A stretch of DNA of 64,000 bases from Prorocentrum cordatum (GCA_963575745.1 CAUYUJ010011447.1:1093501-1157500); one strand, 5' to 3'. Shown: positions 19,530 to 30,864, numbered from the stretch's first letter. Numbers and translations: made by a program. The notes: generated by a model from the sequence alone, not told the origin.

Positions 19530-20095
19530 AAGTTTGCGTGTGTGCATGTTTGTGTTTGTGTGTGTGTGTGTGTTTGTGTGTGTGCGCGTGTGCGTGTGTG
19601 TGTGTGTGTGTGTGCGTGTGCGTGTGCGTGTGCGTGTGCGTGTGCGTGTGCGTGTGGGTGTGCGTGTGCGTGTGCGTGTGCGTGTGCGTGTGCGTGTGCG
19701 TGCGCGTGTGCGTGTGCGTGTGCGTGTGCGTGTGCGTGTGCGTGCGTGCGCGTGCGCGTGCGCGTGCGCGCGTGCGCGTGCGTGCGCGTGCGCGTGCGCG
19801 TGCGCGTGCGCGTGCGCGTGCGCGTGCGCGTGCGCGTGTGTGTGTGTGTGTGTGTGTGTGCGCGTGTGCGTGAGTGTGTGTGTGTGTGCGCGCGTGTGTG
19901 TACGTGTGCGTGTGTGTTAGTGCGTGTGCGAGCTTGTGTGTGTGTGCGTGCTTGCGTGTGTGTGTGCGTGTGTGAGCTTGTGTGTGTGCGTGCTTGTGTG
20001 TGTGAATGTGTGTGCGTGCGTGAGTGTGTGCGTGTGTGCGTGTGTGTGTGTGTGTGTCTGTGCGTGTGTGTGTGTGTGCTGGTGTGTATGAGGGG
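19530..20095. repeat. (TG)n/(TGCG)n alternating tract
   Basis: More than 500 bp of almost strictly alternating purine-pyrimidine sequence (GTGCGTGTGCG). It has high Z-DNA potential and drives the Val/Cys/Arg/Thr/His frames seen on both strands. Confidence 0.95.
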
Positions 20096-20189
20096 GGTCT
20101 CGTTCCTCGTCCCCCAAGAAACAATTACCAACACGGCACACATCTGGACGTCAACATTGTCTTGTGGGGGGGAGCCAGCATATCCCACC

Positions 20190-20490
20190 CACACACACGC
20201 ACGCACGCACGCACACACACACACACACACGCACGCACGCACACACACACACACAAACACACACGCACACACGCACACACACATACACACAGACAAACAC
20301 GCAAACACGCACACACGCACGAAAACACATACACACAAACACACACACACGCACGCACGCACGCACGCACGAACACCAGCACCAACACACACAAGCATAC
20401 ACACACCATACTCACATTCACACGCACACACGCACGCACGCACGCACAAACACACACAGACACACTTGCACACACACGCGCACGAACAGA
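20190..20490. repeat. (CA)n/(CACG)n tract, inverted relative to 19530-20095
   Basis: CACACGCACG repeats. With the TG tract 100 bp away it makes a very large imperfect inverted repeat. Confidence 0.95.
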
Positions 20491-20636
20491 ACGCAAAGAG
20501 AGAAAAGGGAACAACACAAAATGAAGGACAAGTGTGGCTGAACGCAGAATCCGCAATAGCCTGTCCTCCGAATTGTACCTTTCGTGGGCCTCGGGGGGCT
20601 TCAAAGGGCCGCACACAAAGTGCACTACACAGAAAT

Positions 20637-21245
20637 CCCACCAGCCCTCTGGGCGTCGGTGGTTTAGGGCGTTTCCTCTTCCACCCCTCCCTCTTCCCCT
20701 TCGGGGAGGGGTTTACCCCTCCCCCTGCCCCCTCCCCACTGACCTGGACGGGGGGGGGCCGCGAGCGGTCAGAGCGTCCAAAACGGCCTCGGCGAGGAAG
20801 CCAAAATCATTGATTTTACTATGGTTTTGGCCCCATTTTAGCCTTCTGAGGGGGCAGCGCTAAGTAAAGCTCCCCTCCTCTTTGATCGATTTCCTCCACG
20901 ATGGCCGCAAGAGGCCCCCAGGATGCCCCAAGAGGCCGCAGGATGGCCCCAAGATGGCCCCAAGAGGCCCCCCAAGAGGCCCCCAGGAGGCTCCCAAGAG
21001 ACCCCCAAGAGGCCCCAAGAGACCCCCCAGAGGCACCCAAGAAGCGCCCAGGAGGCCCCAAGAAGCGCCCAGGAGGCCCCCAAAGGCGTCAAGATGGCCC
21101 CAAGAGGCCCCAAGAGGCCCCCAGGAGGCCCCAAAGAGGATCCCGAACGGCCCATAGAGGCCCCCCCGAGACACCCAAGACGCCGAAAAGCTCCTCAGGA
21201 CGACCCTCTACTCGCCTGGGCGTCGTTTCTGGACGGGCTGGTGGG
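20637..21245 (+). repeat. CCCACCAGCCC inverted-repeat family, copy 1
   Basis: Starts with CCCACCAGCCC (20637-20647) and ends with its exact complement GGGCTGGTGGG (21235-21245). Inside are a CCCCTTCGGGGAGGGG hairpin, a CATTGATTTTAC block and a CCCCAAGAGGCC array. The same modules occur at 26291-27641. The Gly/Trp/Leu-rich frames (GLLGASWG) come from the array and are not genes. It may be a non-autonomous transposon, but no target duplication was seen. Confidence 0.6.
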
Positions 21246-21339
21246 GATACGCGAAGCGTCTAGAATTATTTTTCCACCTAGTAATAGATTTTACACCACT
21301 CCCAGAACTGGAGGTAGGGGTCCCCCTCGCGATACGTAA

Positions 21340-21744
21340 TTCGCATATGCTTCCGACCCCGTATCCATTTCTGCATATGACCCCACACCATCCCAACCCA
21401 ACTGGTATCGACACCACCCGCCATCCTCTGCAGCAGAAATATGATGCGCGCGCTCTCGTTTATCAGCACTCCAGCACTCATCAGTTTCAAACAACCCGTT
21501 GCAACAAATGGGACGAAGTGCGCGCCTCGCCGCGCGCGCATGCCGACATCGCTCGAGAACTTGCGGTTTCCTAGGGATGCCAAGATCGACGGCCACGAAA
21601 ACAAAACAAAACACGTTTTGCGTCGGCGGCAAGGCAGAGTCGCTGTGCTGGCGAAAGGAGCGAAACGGGGCCGGCGTTAAGCGAATTGTGCCACCATGCA
21701 GGAGGTGGGGGAGGGAGGACGACGGGGCCACGGCCGAGGGGGGG
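21340..21744. other. no gene; fragment related to 25680-26000
   Basis: A segment with GCGCGCGCTCTCGTTTATCA and GGGACGAAGTGCGCGC has a relative at about 25785-25895 (CGCGCACTCGTTTATCA, GGGACGAGGTGCGCGC). No coding sequence is recognised. Confidence 0.45.
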
Positions 21745-22640
21745 GGACAGCTAAGTGCGATCGCGTCACATTTGACGTCCTACCCCACAATCCTATCCCT
21801 TGCCATAGCGTCGATATCCTCTCTATTCGCACAGCTGGATGTCGAGAGGGTACGCGATGCATTGTAGAGCACGGCGTGGCATGGCGTAGAAGAGTACGGC
21901 AAAACGTAGCATGTCATAGAACGGCGTGGCATTGCGCAGTGAAGCATCGCATCACAAAACATTGCAACACAAAACATGGCATGGCACAGCGGCGCAGAAC
22001 CAAACACCGCACAACATGTTTTGGCATGGCGCCATGTTCCTTGGAGGGTAAGTGGATTGTTTTCGATAGCCCTGGGCTGGTCTGGAACCATGGCTCCACG
22101 TCTAGCTCTCTGGGGCCCCAGACAAAACTCCGCACAAGGCGGGGCTGATGGAGAACACCCGCTGGCTCTTCTTCCAACATCGCCTTCTCAAGGCAAAAAC
22201 GGGGCTCCCGTTTGATGGTTACTTCCTCCAAGCGACGAGGCCCCCAAGTGTGTGGGGGAGTTCTGCGGCCCCACAAATCAACGAATCGACGCCGAATGTG
22301 CAATCACTTCCGCTGGTTCTTTCAGGGAACCATTTCCTAGATTTGGTGGCCAATTTGGAAGGAAGGCCAGTGCTGCAGCGGGAGCACAATTCGGAACGCG
22401 CGGAAACTAGGAAACGAGCCCAGCACTGCAGCGGGAGGACGATTCGGAACGAGCGGAAGCCCGATAATGAGGCCAGCGCATCAGCGAGAGCAACACGTTG
22501 AACAACAAACCCAAACAACAACCCGTTTCCCCGGAATCCTGCGCGCCAAAAACAATACGCGAAGGGGGGCAAGATCTCTTCCGGGCGTCATAGGGGGAAA
22601 AGAAGAGAGTAGCATTTATACTGTCTAATTGTGAAGGGGC
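21745..22640 (+). repeat. mosaic dispersed repeat, copy 2
   Basis: The longest copy of the family at 11556 and 36300. It has an extra middle block (CTTGGAGGGTAAGTGG to about 22360) that is also present, inverted, in copy 3. It ends with GAGAGTAGCATTTATAC. Confidence 0.75.
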
Positions 22641-24585
22641 CAGGGCCGCTCAGAAGGGCGGGGTGCCCAGGGCGCGTGGCGCGGCCGGCGCCGGGGGGGG
22701 GGGGGGGGACAGCGGCGGCAGCGGGGCTGCGGGGCCGGCGGCGGCGGGGGGAAGGCTGACCAGGTCAGCTGGCGGAGGTGCGCGCGCGCGCACAGTCAAA
22801 GAAAGCCGGAGCCCTGAAGGAGGGGGCGGCGAGGCCCGCGACAGCGGGCAAAAGAAGGGGAGGCGCGCGCGGCAAGACCAGCCCGGGCGCCGGCAGGGAC
22901 GCGCGCGGCCAGTAGGCCGAAGGGGAGCACGCGTGCTGCTGACTCCCTGTGGGAACCGCGAGGTGGTTCGCAACAGGCGCGGGGCAAGTACCGAACAGGT
23001 GCAGTCACGATGGGAGCGGGTCACCCTGCCAGGAAAGGCGAGAAGGACACCAAGCTGGAGAAAGCAGCGGTCACAGTGGTGGGCAAGAGGGCTGAAGGCC
23101 CGCCTGTCGCTGCGAAAAATGCGCGCCCGCGACACGGAGCGCGGGGCCGGCAAAAGGGAGGGGAGGCGCCCAGAGCGCGCGATTGCCGGGGCGGGCGGGG
23201 CAGCGAAGGGAGGCGGCCCACGGCCAGGGCGAGCGGCGGAGAAGGGCCACGGGGAGAGGGGGCGGAGCGCGGGGACGTGGCCCCTCGGCCTGGCCAAAAG
23301 GTGCCGGAAGTGCAACTCCCAGGCCCAGGGCGGGCGGGGGAACGCAGCGCGGGAAGCGGAGGGCCGCGCCCGTGGCGGCACCGCTGCACGGGCGGACGCG
23401 GCAGCCCGCCGGTCAGCGGGAGACGCCGACGGCGCAAGCGCTGGAGCTGGAGAGGGTGCAGCCCCAGTCCGGAGGGACAAGCCGGAGCCGACGGGGCGTA
23501 GAGAACGGCGAAGGCGGCTGCCCTGAGCGGGCCAAAACTGCCAGAGGCCCGGCTCCTATAGCCCCGATGGGGGGCGGGGAAACGCGGGCACCGGCGGGCG
23601 CGGGGGGGGGGGGCGCCCACCGCCGCCACCCAGCCCGGAAAATCAGGGCGGGAGGGGGCGCCCACACAGCACCGAACTGGTGCAGTCAGCAGTGCAAAGC
23701 AGAAGAAGCCCCGTAGGACGGACCGCCCTCAGGGGAGGGAGCGGTGGGCCGCCGCGGCCAAGCAGGCGCCGCAGAGCCACCCTTGGCGGGGGCCCACAGG
23801 ACGCGAGGGCGAGCCTGCGAGCGGCGGCCGGCAGGAGGGGAGAAGGGAAGCGGCGGCTCAATGCGGGAGCGCTAAGACTGACGCAACGGGCGGGTCCGCC
23901 TGGCCGCACGGGACGGACCATGACCTGCGAAGGCCGAAGGTTGGGAGGCCAGGTGGTTACGGGCGCTGGGCGCGGCTCCCAAGACGCCGCTGCCTGGATT
24001 GATCGTTGCTGGGCGCGGTCGGGTCGGCGCGGCGTTCGCCTTCCCTGTAGGATCTGGCCCCTTCCCTTCGCCTTTGCCGATCCCTCGAAGACGCTCCATT
24101 GTCTGGGTTTGCCTGCGACAGGCGCGATGCGGAGGCCATGCCTCCGACATAGGTTGCGCCTGTCGAAGTCCTCCTCGATCAGCTGGCGCGCGAACTGGCA
24201 GATTTGGTCCTGCCCCTCGTCCGGGTTGCAGGTGGCCCCGTGCCGCCTCCCCCTTAGGTCGCAAGAGGGCGCCCCAGCCGATAACGAGCATGTGGCCGCA
24301 GTCCTTTTTGAGTCTGTTGTTGTCCAGACGCGTGGATTCCACGCCCCTGGCCCCCCCCCCCGCTTCCGAGGTCCTCGAGAGCCCCGAGGCCTTCGGCCTC
24401 GTAGCCCCCCGCGGCCCGCAGGCCGCTCAGGAACGTAAATATCGGGCGTTCCAACGCCAGGACGGGCCAAAATGGACGTCCTTGGGCACGCGGCAATGTC
24501 TGCCGCCCTCGGGGCCAGCGCAACCGACCCTCGGGGTCGCGTCGCCCCCGCCTCCTCCGCCTCCCCGCCCCCTCTTTTTTCCGCA
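22641..24585. other. GC-rich unannotated region
   Basis: About 1.9 kb of high-GC DNA, open in several frames on both strands. A minus-strand stretch around 24250-24000 (PDEGQDQICQFARQLIEED, DFDRRNLCRRHG) is more protein-like than the rest, but I do not recognise it and no start, intron or conserved motif supports a gene. Confidence 0.35.
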
Positions 24586-24800
24586 TGGGGTCGCAATACG
24601 TGTTTTCAGAAACCTGCGACCGCGCTCTTGCGAATTTTTCAACTTACATCGTTTTTTTGTTCGAAGGATGCACCGCGTGCGACAAAGTGGGCCTCTCCCG
24701 CGCGTGTCGAAATCGCTCGAAAGCCCTGTTGTCGCGAGATTCCCTCGCCTTTTTTTATACATGTATATATATATATATATGCCAAAAAACAAAAAAACTA
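24586..24800 (+). repeat. repeat unit with CGCGTGTCGAAATCG motif and TA run
   Basis: Related over about 180 bp to 25960-26230. Both contain GGGCCTCTC-CGCG, TGTCGAAATCG and a terminal TA microsatellite. Confidence 0.55.
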
Positions 24801-25079
24801 ACACACAAAACCACATATTCAAACAAAAAACGCGCGCGTCGTCGCGCGCGCCGCCAAACTCCTTCAAGTAACGGAGATTCCGTTGGGATGTGCTTTATTG
24901 TTTTAAACAAGGAACGTCCCGAACACATCTTTTAAACAACAAGCACATGGTTTTGCAACCGCAATTTTCAAACAAAAGCTTGCGCTCGCGGTCTTGCTGA
25001 TGCTTGAAAATACCAGGTGTTCATCCACGTCTGCCAATCGGGCCCTTCGCGCCGCATGTCGAACTCATTCGAACGCCCC

Positions 25080-25570
25080 TGCGCGCGTTCTCGGGGGAGG
25101 GGGGTGCGACACGCGACAAATAATTCCACGTCGGCCACTCGCGCGCGTCGGCCGCGCGCGCATGTCGACCTCCCTCAGGAACCTGCATCGCCCACGCAAG
25201 GACATCGTCATCGCTATCGGCGGGCGCGATTAACATCGGCGCCGTCATTGGCAGGGCCGTCGTCGTCGCAGCCGTCGTCGCCGTCGTCGCTACTCTCAAA
25301 ATCGCGCCCACCGTCGTCGGCGTCGCCATGATGCCGCGCCCGCCCCAAACACCGACTCGCACTGAAGTGTCCGCTGAGGGGTGTCTAGCCTAGCGGTCAG
25401 CGCCACCGCGGCCGCGTCGGTCGCGCCGCACTAGCTGGTCGCTGCGCGCGCGAGCATGTGCAATCTAGCGCGGCCGCACACATGCACCAACCAACGCCAA
25501 ACACTCAACGTAATCGCCACCGCACCGGTTTTGCAAACCAAGTTCCGGGTGGGTGAGTGGGGCGAATGCA
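25080..25570 (+). repeat. ~450-bp duplication, left copy
   Basis: Collinear with 27715-28205, including GTCGGCGTCGCCATGAT, CGCCGCACTAGCTGGTCGCT and ATGCACCA-CCAACGCCAA. A hydrophobic plus frame is conserved between the copies (AVIG-AVV, TVVGVAM-PRPP, TRTE). It may descend from a membrane-protein exon. Confidence 0.65.
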
Positions 25571-25959
25571 CGGGCGTGGAATACGTCAACTCATCCTTCA
25601 TAAATAACAAACCGGAAGACCAAATGTAGATCCACCGCCCTCCCGAGGCTGGACATATTGGCAACCCTCTGGGGATGTGTAGTATACATGCGATTCTGCC
25701 GCAACGCCCATCCTAAATATGAACTCGCCCCATCCAAACCAGGCCGGAGCTCGCGCCCCCCACCCTGCCCTCGGACAAAAAAAAATGCGCGCACTCGTTT
25801 ATCAAACAGCACCCATTTAAAACAATCCCTTACAATACATGGGACGAGGTGCGCGCGCGCGTCGTCGCGCGCGCTTGCCGACGTCGTTAAAACAAATGTT
25901 GGTTTCGTAGGCTTCGTAAAAAGCTCAAAATCGAGCGCCCCGAAAACATGTAAACACAT

Positions 25960-26194
25960 ATGGTTCCGCAACAAGGGTTCTCAAGAGAAGCCTGCGCCCG
26001 CGCTCTGGCGAATTCTGAAGGAAACCCTAGGTGTGTCAACATTGATGCTACCAAACGGGCCTCTCGCGCGCGCGTGTCGAAATCGTTCAAACGTTCAAAC
26101 GCGCTTGCGCGCGTGCTGTCGCAAGAACCCTTTACAATAAGTGCACGCGCGCATGCCGAACTCCTTCAAACGACTTCAAACACGAGTGTCCCGC

Positions 26195-26228
<34 letters not shown>

Positions 26229-26230
26229 GC
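25960..26230 (+). repeat. repeat unit with TGTCGAAATCG motif and TA run, second copy
   Basis: See 24586-24800. This copy adds a second ATGCCGAACTCCTTC motif before its TA run. Confidence 0.55.
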
Positions 26231-26290
26231 ATAGCGTTGTAACGCCAGTTTCCTTGCGCGCGGTGGCGAAATCTTACCAAAAATTTAAGT

Positions 26291-27641
26291 CCCACCAGCC
26301 CTTTGGGCGTGAGTGGTTTAGAGAGCTCTCTCTGTCCTCAACCCCCCTTCTTCCCCTTCGGGGAGGGGTTTACCCCTCCCCCTCCCCCCTCCCCCTGGAC
26401 CTGGAGAGGGCGCCCCGCGGGTCGTTGGAGAAGTCTTTTTCGACTCCTGGGAGGGCCAAAAAACGACGACCCTCACGAGGATTCTGGCCCCGAGGGGGGG
26501 GAGGGAGTTTGGTCCCTGAACTCGTCGTTGAAGTAAAAAACATTGATTTTACTACGGTGTTGGCCCCATTTTGGCCTTCTGAGGGGGCCGCGTTCCTCTT
26601 CCTTCTTAGCAAAATCATTGATTTTACAAAGGTTTTGGGCTGATTTTGTCCTTGTCAGGGGGTAGCGCTCCTTTGCGCTTCTGAGGAGGTCGCAAGAGGC
26701 CCCAAGATGGCCCCAAGAGGCCCCCAGGAGGCTCCCAGGAGGCTCCCAAGAGGCCCCCCGGAGGCCCCCAAGAGGCCCCAAGAGGCCCCCAAGAGGCCCC
26801 CAAGAGGCCCCCAAGAGCCCCCCTGAGGCCCCAAGAGGCCCCCAAGAGGCCCCCAAGAGGCCCCCTGAGGCCCCAAGAGGCCCCCAAGAGGCCCCCAAGA
26901 GGCCCCCAAGAGGCCCCCAAGAGGCCCCAAGAGGCTCCAAGAGGCCCCCAAGAGGCCCCACGAGCCCGAACGACTCACACCAGGGCGAGGGGCCCGAACG
27001 ACTCACACCACGAAGAGCCCGAACGACTCACACCACAAAGAGGTTCCCGAACGACTTACACCAGGACGAGGCGCCCGAACGACTCACACCACGAGGAGCC
27101 CGAACGACTCACACCACGACGCGGGCCTCGAACGACTCACACCACGAGGAACCCGAACGAGCCACACCAGGAGGAGGGGCAGCGCTCATACAAGCCACCA
27201 CGAGGAGCCCGAACGACTCACACCACGACGAGGGCCCCGAACGACTCACACCGCGAGGAGCCCGAACGAGTCACACCAGGAGGAGGGACCCGAACGACTC
27301 ACACCAGGACGAGGGGCCCGAACAACTCACACCACGAGAAGCCCGAACGACTCACACCAGGACGAAGAGCCCGAACGACTCACACCACGAAGAGCCCGAA
27401 CGACTCACACCAGGAAGAAGGGCCCGAACGACTCACACCAGGACGAGAAACCCCAAACGACTCAAATCTCTCCCTCCTCCTCCGCCTCGTCCTTCTCCCG
27501 CTCCCCCCACAAGGAGGATGTACAAGGAGGCGGGAGGAAGGACTAACGGGGGAGATATGCGGGGGCAGGCGGAAACACGCCTGAAAAACACGACTGCCGG
27601 CATGCTCCGCAAGAGTTGCTGTTGAGAGATGGGCTGGTGGG
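26291..27641 (+). repeat. CCCACCAGCCC inverted-repeat family, copy 2
   Basis: CCCACCAGCCC at 26291-26301 and GGGCTGGTGGG at 27631-27641. It has the same head hairpin, CATTGATTTTAC block (twice) and CCCCAAGAGG array as copy 1, enlarged by an internal 27-bp minisatellite. Homology to copy 1 continues about 14 bp beyond the right terminus (GATACGCGAAGCGT), so the true boundary may be wider. Confidence 0.6.
26970..27470 (+). repeat. 27-bp CCCGAACGACTCACACCA minisatellite
   Basis: About 17 copies of CCCGAACGACTCACACCA plus a variable GGACGAGG/CGAAGAG linker. Present only in copy 2 of the inverted-repeat family. Confidence 0.9.
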
Positions 27642-27714
27642 GATACGCGAAGCGTAAAGAATTTCTCAACGTGGCCATCACAATATATATTTCTGGCCTC
27701 TCGCGCCGCATGCC

Positions 27715-28205
27715 AGACTCATCCAGGCGCCCTTTGCGCGCGTGCTGGGGGGGAACGGCCCGTGTCAAATCGCACCACGCGGGCCACTCGCGCGCGTCGG
27801 CCGCGCGCATGCCGAACTCATTCCAGAACCTTCATCACCGACGCGAGAACATCGTCATCGTTACCGGCGAACGTGACCAACACCAGCGCCGTCATTGGAC
27901 TTGCCGTCGTCACCGCAACAATTGTCACCATCGTCGCTGCTCTCATCATCGTGTCGACCGTTGTCGGCGTCGCCATGATACCGCGCCCGCCCAAGTCACT
28001 GACTCGAACTGAACAGCCCGCTGAAGTGCCCACAAATCAGCGACACCGCGGCCGTGTCGGTCGCGCCGCACTAGCTGGTCGCTGCGCGCGCGAGCATGCG
28101 CGGGCTGGCGCGGCCGCAGAGATGCACCAGCCAACGCCAAGCACTCACCGCTATCGCCGTCGCATTGGCTTTGTAACCCAAGTTGCGGGCGGGTGGGTGT
28201 GATGT
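27715..28205 (+). repeat. ~450-bp duplication, right copy
   Basis: The partner of 25080-25570. The plus frame reads VIGLAVVTATIVTIVAALII and then VSTVVGVAMIPRPP, similar to the left copy at the protein level. Confidence 0.65.
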
Positions 28206-28244
28206 TTGTGCGGGCAGTGGAGGTGACAACTTCGAGTTCGGCAA

Positions 28245-29335
28245 GATGAATTGCACAACGTGGATCGCTTCAATTCGATTGCACCACATAGATTGCACAA
28301 CGTGCGCCGCCCCGGCCACTTGTTGTCGCCTCGTCGCTGCTCGTTGTCACCCATCGCCGCCTCGTCGCTGCTCGTCGCCGCCGCCTCGTCGCTAAATTGC
28401 ATTGCAATCGCATTGCATTGCACTGCAATCGCTTGGCCTTGCAATCGCAGTTCAATCGCATACCGTTGCATTCGCATTGCAATCGCATTGCATTGCATTG
28501 CAATCGCGTTGTATTGATATGTCGTGCTTTGGATTGCGTTGCAATGTATTGCACTGCGTTGCTGTGCATCGCGCTTGATTGTTTTACATTTCTTTGCAGT
28601 GCGTTGCGTTGCGTTGTGTTGCTGTTTGCGTTGCTTTGCGTCGCCGCCCGTCGCCGCCTCGTCGCGGGCTCGTGTGTCGCCCTGGCCAGCGTGTCGTCGC
28701 CCCGTCGACGCTCGCCGCCTCGTCGCCGCTCGTCGCCACCGCCTCGTCGCCACATTGCATTGCAATCGCATTGCATTGCGCTGCAATCGCATTGCGCTGC
28801 AATCGCATTGCGCCGCAATCGCAGTGCAATCGCATTGCGTTGCATGTCAATCGCATTGCATTGAATGCAGTGTTTTGCATTGCGTTGCATGGATTTGCGT
28901 TGCATCGCATTGCATTGCATTGCATTGCATTGCATTGCTTTGCGTTGCATGGTGCTCTGTTGATTTGTATTGGTTTGCATTGACTTGCGTTGCTTGTTTC
29001 GTTGTGTTGTGCGTTGCGTCGCGTTGCAATCGCATTGCGTGGTTTTTCATTGCGTTGCGTTGCTTTGCATTGCTTTGCGTTGTATTTCATTGCATTGAAC
29101 TGCTTTGCATTGCATTCCGTTGCGCTGCTTTGCTTACGCCAAATAGCTCACGCCGACTAGATTGCACCACTTCGGTTGCACTACGTAGCTCCCACCCCGT
29201 AGGTCGTGTAGCATGGATTGGGATTGCACCACGTAGCTTACACCACATAGCTTGCACCACACAGCTTGCCCCACTTAGATTGCATCACCTGGTATGCTAT
29301 CAGCGACTGTTTGGGGTCCACGTTGGCCAACACAA
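28245..29335. repeat. composite satellite block (14-bp, TCGCCGC and GCATT units)
   Basis: Order: 14-bp TTGCACCACATAGA (28245-28315), TCGCCGCC (28320-28395), pentamer GCATT (28395-28625), TCGCCGCC (28640-28755), pentamer (28755-29130), 14-bp units (29135-29300), then ACTGTTTGGGGTCCACG. The same modules and the same terminal sequence occur in the 49370-52085 block. All frames here are artefacts. Confidence 0.8.
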
Positions 29336-29439
29336 ATACATGCACGAATGTACACACTCTTGACATATGCTTAACCGAGATAACAATTCATTTGCTAAGC
29401 GTCACCGTAATACATCCACAAGTGGGCAAGTACTCAGGG

Positions 29440-29700
29440 GTGCCTTAGGGCCGTTCTCAAGCTCTTTTCGGGGCCTGTTTGATAGTCTTGGAGCCCTTTC
29501 GGGTTGTTCTGGGGCCCTAAGGGCCGTCTTGTGGATCTCTTCGGGCTGTTTGGGGGCGTTCTCGGGGCCCCGTTAGGCTTTCCTGTGGCTTTCTTGGACT
29601 GCCTGGAAGCCATCTCGGGGCGTATGTGGGCCGTCTTGGACCGCTTTTGAGCTGGCCTGGGAAACCTACTAAAAAAACATTGTTTTGGCTTCTTCGGGAC
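29440..29700 (-). repeat. CTTGGGGCC array with CATTG block
   Basis: An inverted relative of the CCCCAAGAGG arrays of the CCCACCAGCCC family, ending near AAAACATTGTTTTGGCTTC. No termini are visible, so probably a fragment. Confidence 0.5.
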
Positions 29701-30226
29701 TTCTCACGACACCTGTCGGTGAGGAGGAGGACGACGACGAAGATGATGATGGAGCTGGCTCTCCACGGCACCGCCGCCGATCAGCGCCACCATCGGGAAT
29801 CCGGCGCACACAAGGGGGGCGCCGGCGGCGCGCACCTCGGGCTCGGCCGGCTCTCTCTCCACCTTCCGTCCTCGATCCTCCTCATCCTCCTCATGCTCGT
29901 GCTCGTCTTCTCCGTCGTCCCTGCACCTACCCGCTCACTTTTCCCCTCCATCGCTTCGCCCCACCCCCGTCCTTTCACCCCCCCCCCCCGCCCCTCCCAA
30001 TCCTCGCAATCCTCCCAATCCTCCCCCTGCTCCTCATCTTTCTCCTTTTTCTCCTCCTCCTCCTCCTCCGCCTCCTCCTCGTCATAATGATCCGCCACCT
30101 CGTCCTCCACTATCCTTTTTCCTCACACATAATTCCTCCGTGCCGCTTCCCGAGACGTGTCGGTAGGGCGGGCCCGGCGCTTCGCTTGAGACTCCCTCAC
30201 CACTTCTAGCCCTGAAGTTTCACGGA
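29701..30226. other. no gene; GAC and CTC tracts
   Basis: GAGGACGACGAC and CTCCTC tracts with C-runs. No coding sequence is recognised. Confidence 0.5.
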
Positions 30227-30560
30227 TGGAAGGCAGGTCGTTTGCAAAATGTGGTTTCCACCGTATTGCCACGATTATTCGTCTCAAAAGTTTGCAAGCA
30301 CTTCGCGGATGAATGGCGGGTGTTCAAAACGTGGTTCTCACCTCAGCGCCGCGCACATGCGTCTCCAAAGCGTGCAAGAACTTCACGGATGCATGGCGAG
30401 CCGTTTTCAAAATGTGGTTTTCGCCATGGCGCCATGCGCATGCGCCTCAACATGTTGCAAACATGTTGCACGAACCTCACGGATGTTAGGTCGTTTTCAA
30501 ACTATAGTTTCGCTTCAACGCCGCGCATCTCCGTTCTGTCATGCTGCAAGTGTCACGGAT
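30227..30560 (+). repeat. ~92-bp tandem repeat, locus 1
   Basis: Four diverged copies around TTCACGGATG-GGCG and CAAAATGTGGTTTTC. The same unit recurs at 32612-32850. Confidence 0.7.
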
Positions 30561-30659
30561 GGAAGGCGGCCTGTTTTTCCCCACATCCAAAGTGGGGTTA
30601 TTGTTTTCTCTGGGCACCCCGCGCAGGAACCTCCTCACCTCACCCCCTCTCCTCTTCTG

Positions 30660-30835
30660 TCTTCGTGCGCTCACTCACTCATTCACTCACTCATTCACTC
30701 ATTCACTGACTCGTCAACACTCACTCACTCACACGCTCATGAACTCACATATAATGATGATGACTGTACGCGTGAGAGTGTGATGATCATCATCATCACG
30801 AGTCAGTCAGTCTGTCACTCACTCACTCGCCTTGG
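30660..30835. repeat. (TCAC/TCAT)n tetranucleotide tract
   Basis: ACTCACTCATTCACTCAC repeats, with a short ATGATCATCATCATCA block at about 30780. Confidence 0.85.
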
Positions 30836-30864
30836 GCCTCGTCTGTGAGTGAATTGCACGGAAG

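Noticed and set aside
19542-20813. Long Cys/Val/His/Thr open frames on both strands
   Set aside because: They are produced by the alternating TG/CA tracts and lack any non-repeat coding part.
20882-21339. Pro/Arg-rich and Gly/Trp/Leu-rich frames that resemble structural proteins
   Set aside because: All six frames over the CCCCAAGAGGCC array are open with different repeated peptides. The same holds at 26470-27006 and 34359-34826.
22650-24585. Possible multi-exon gene in the GC-rich block
   Set aside because: Some minus-strand peptides look natural, but no motif, start or splice pattern could be supported. Left as unannotated.
26970-27470. Regular 27-bp repeats that could suggest a CRISPR array
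   Set aside because: The units are contiguous, with short semi-conserved linkers rather than unique spacers of constant length. No cas genes are present and the context is eukaryotic.
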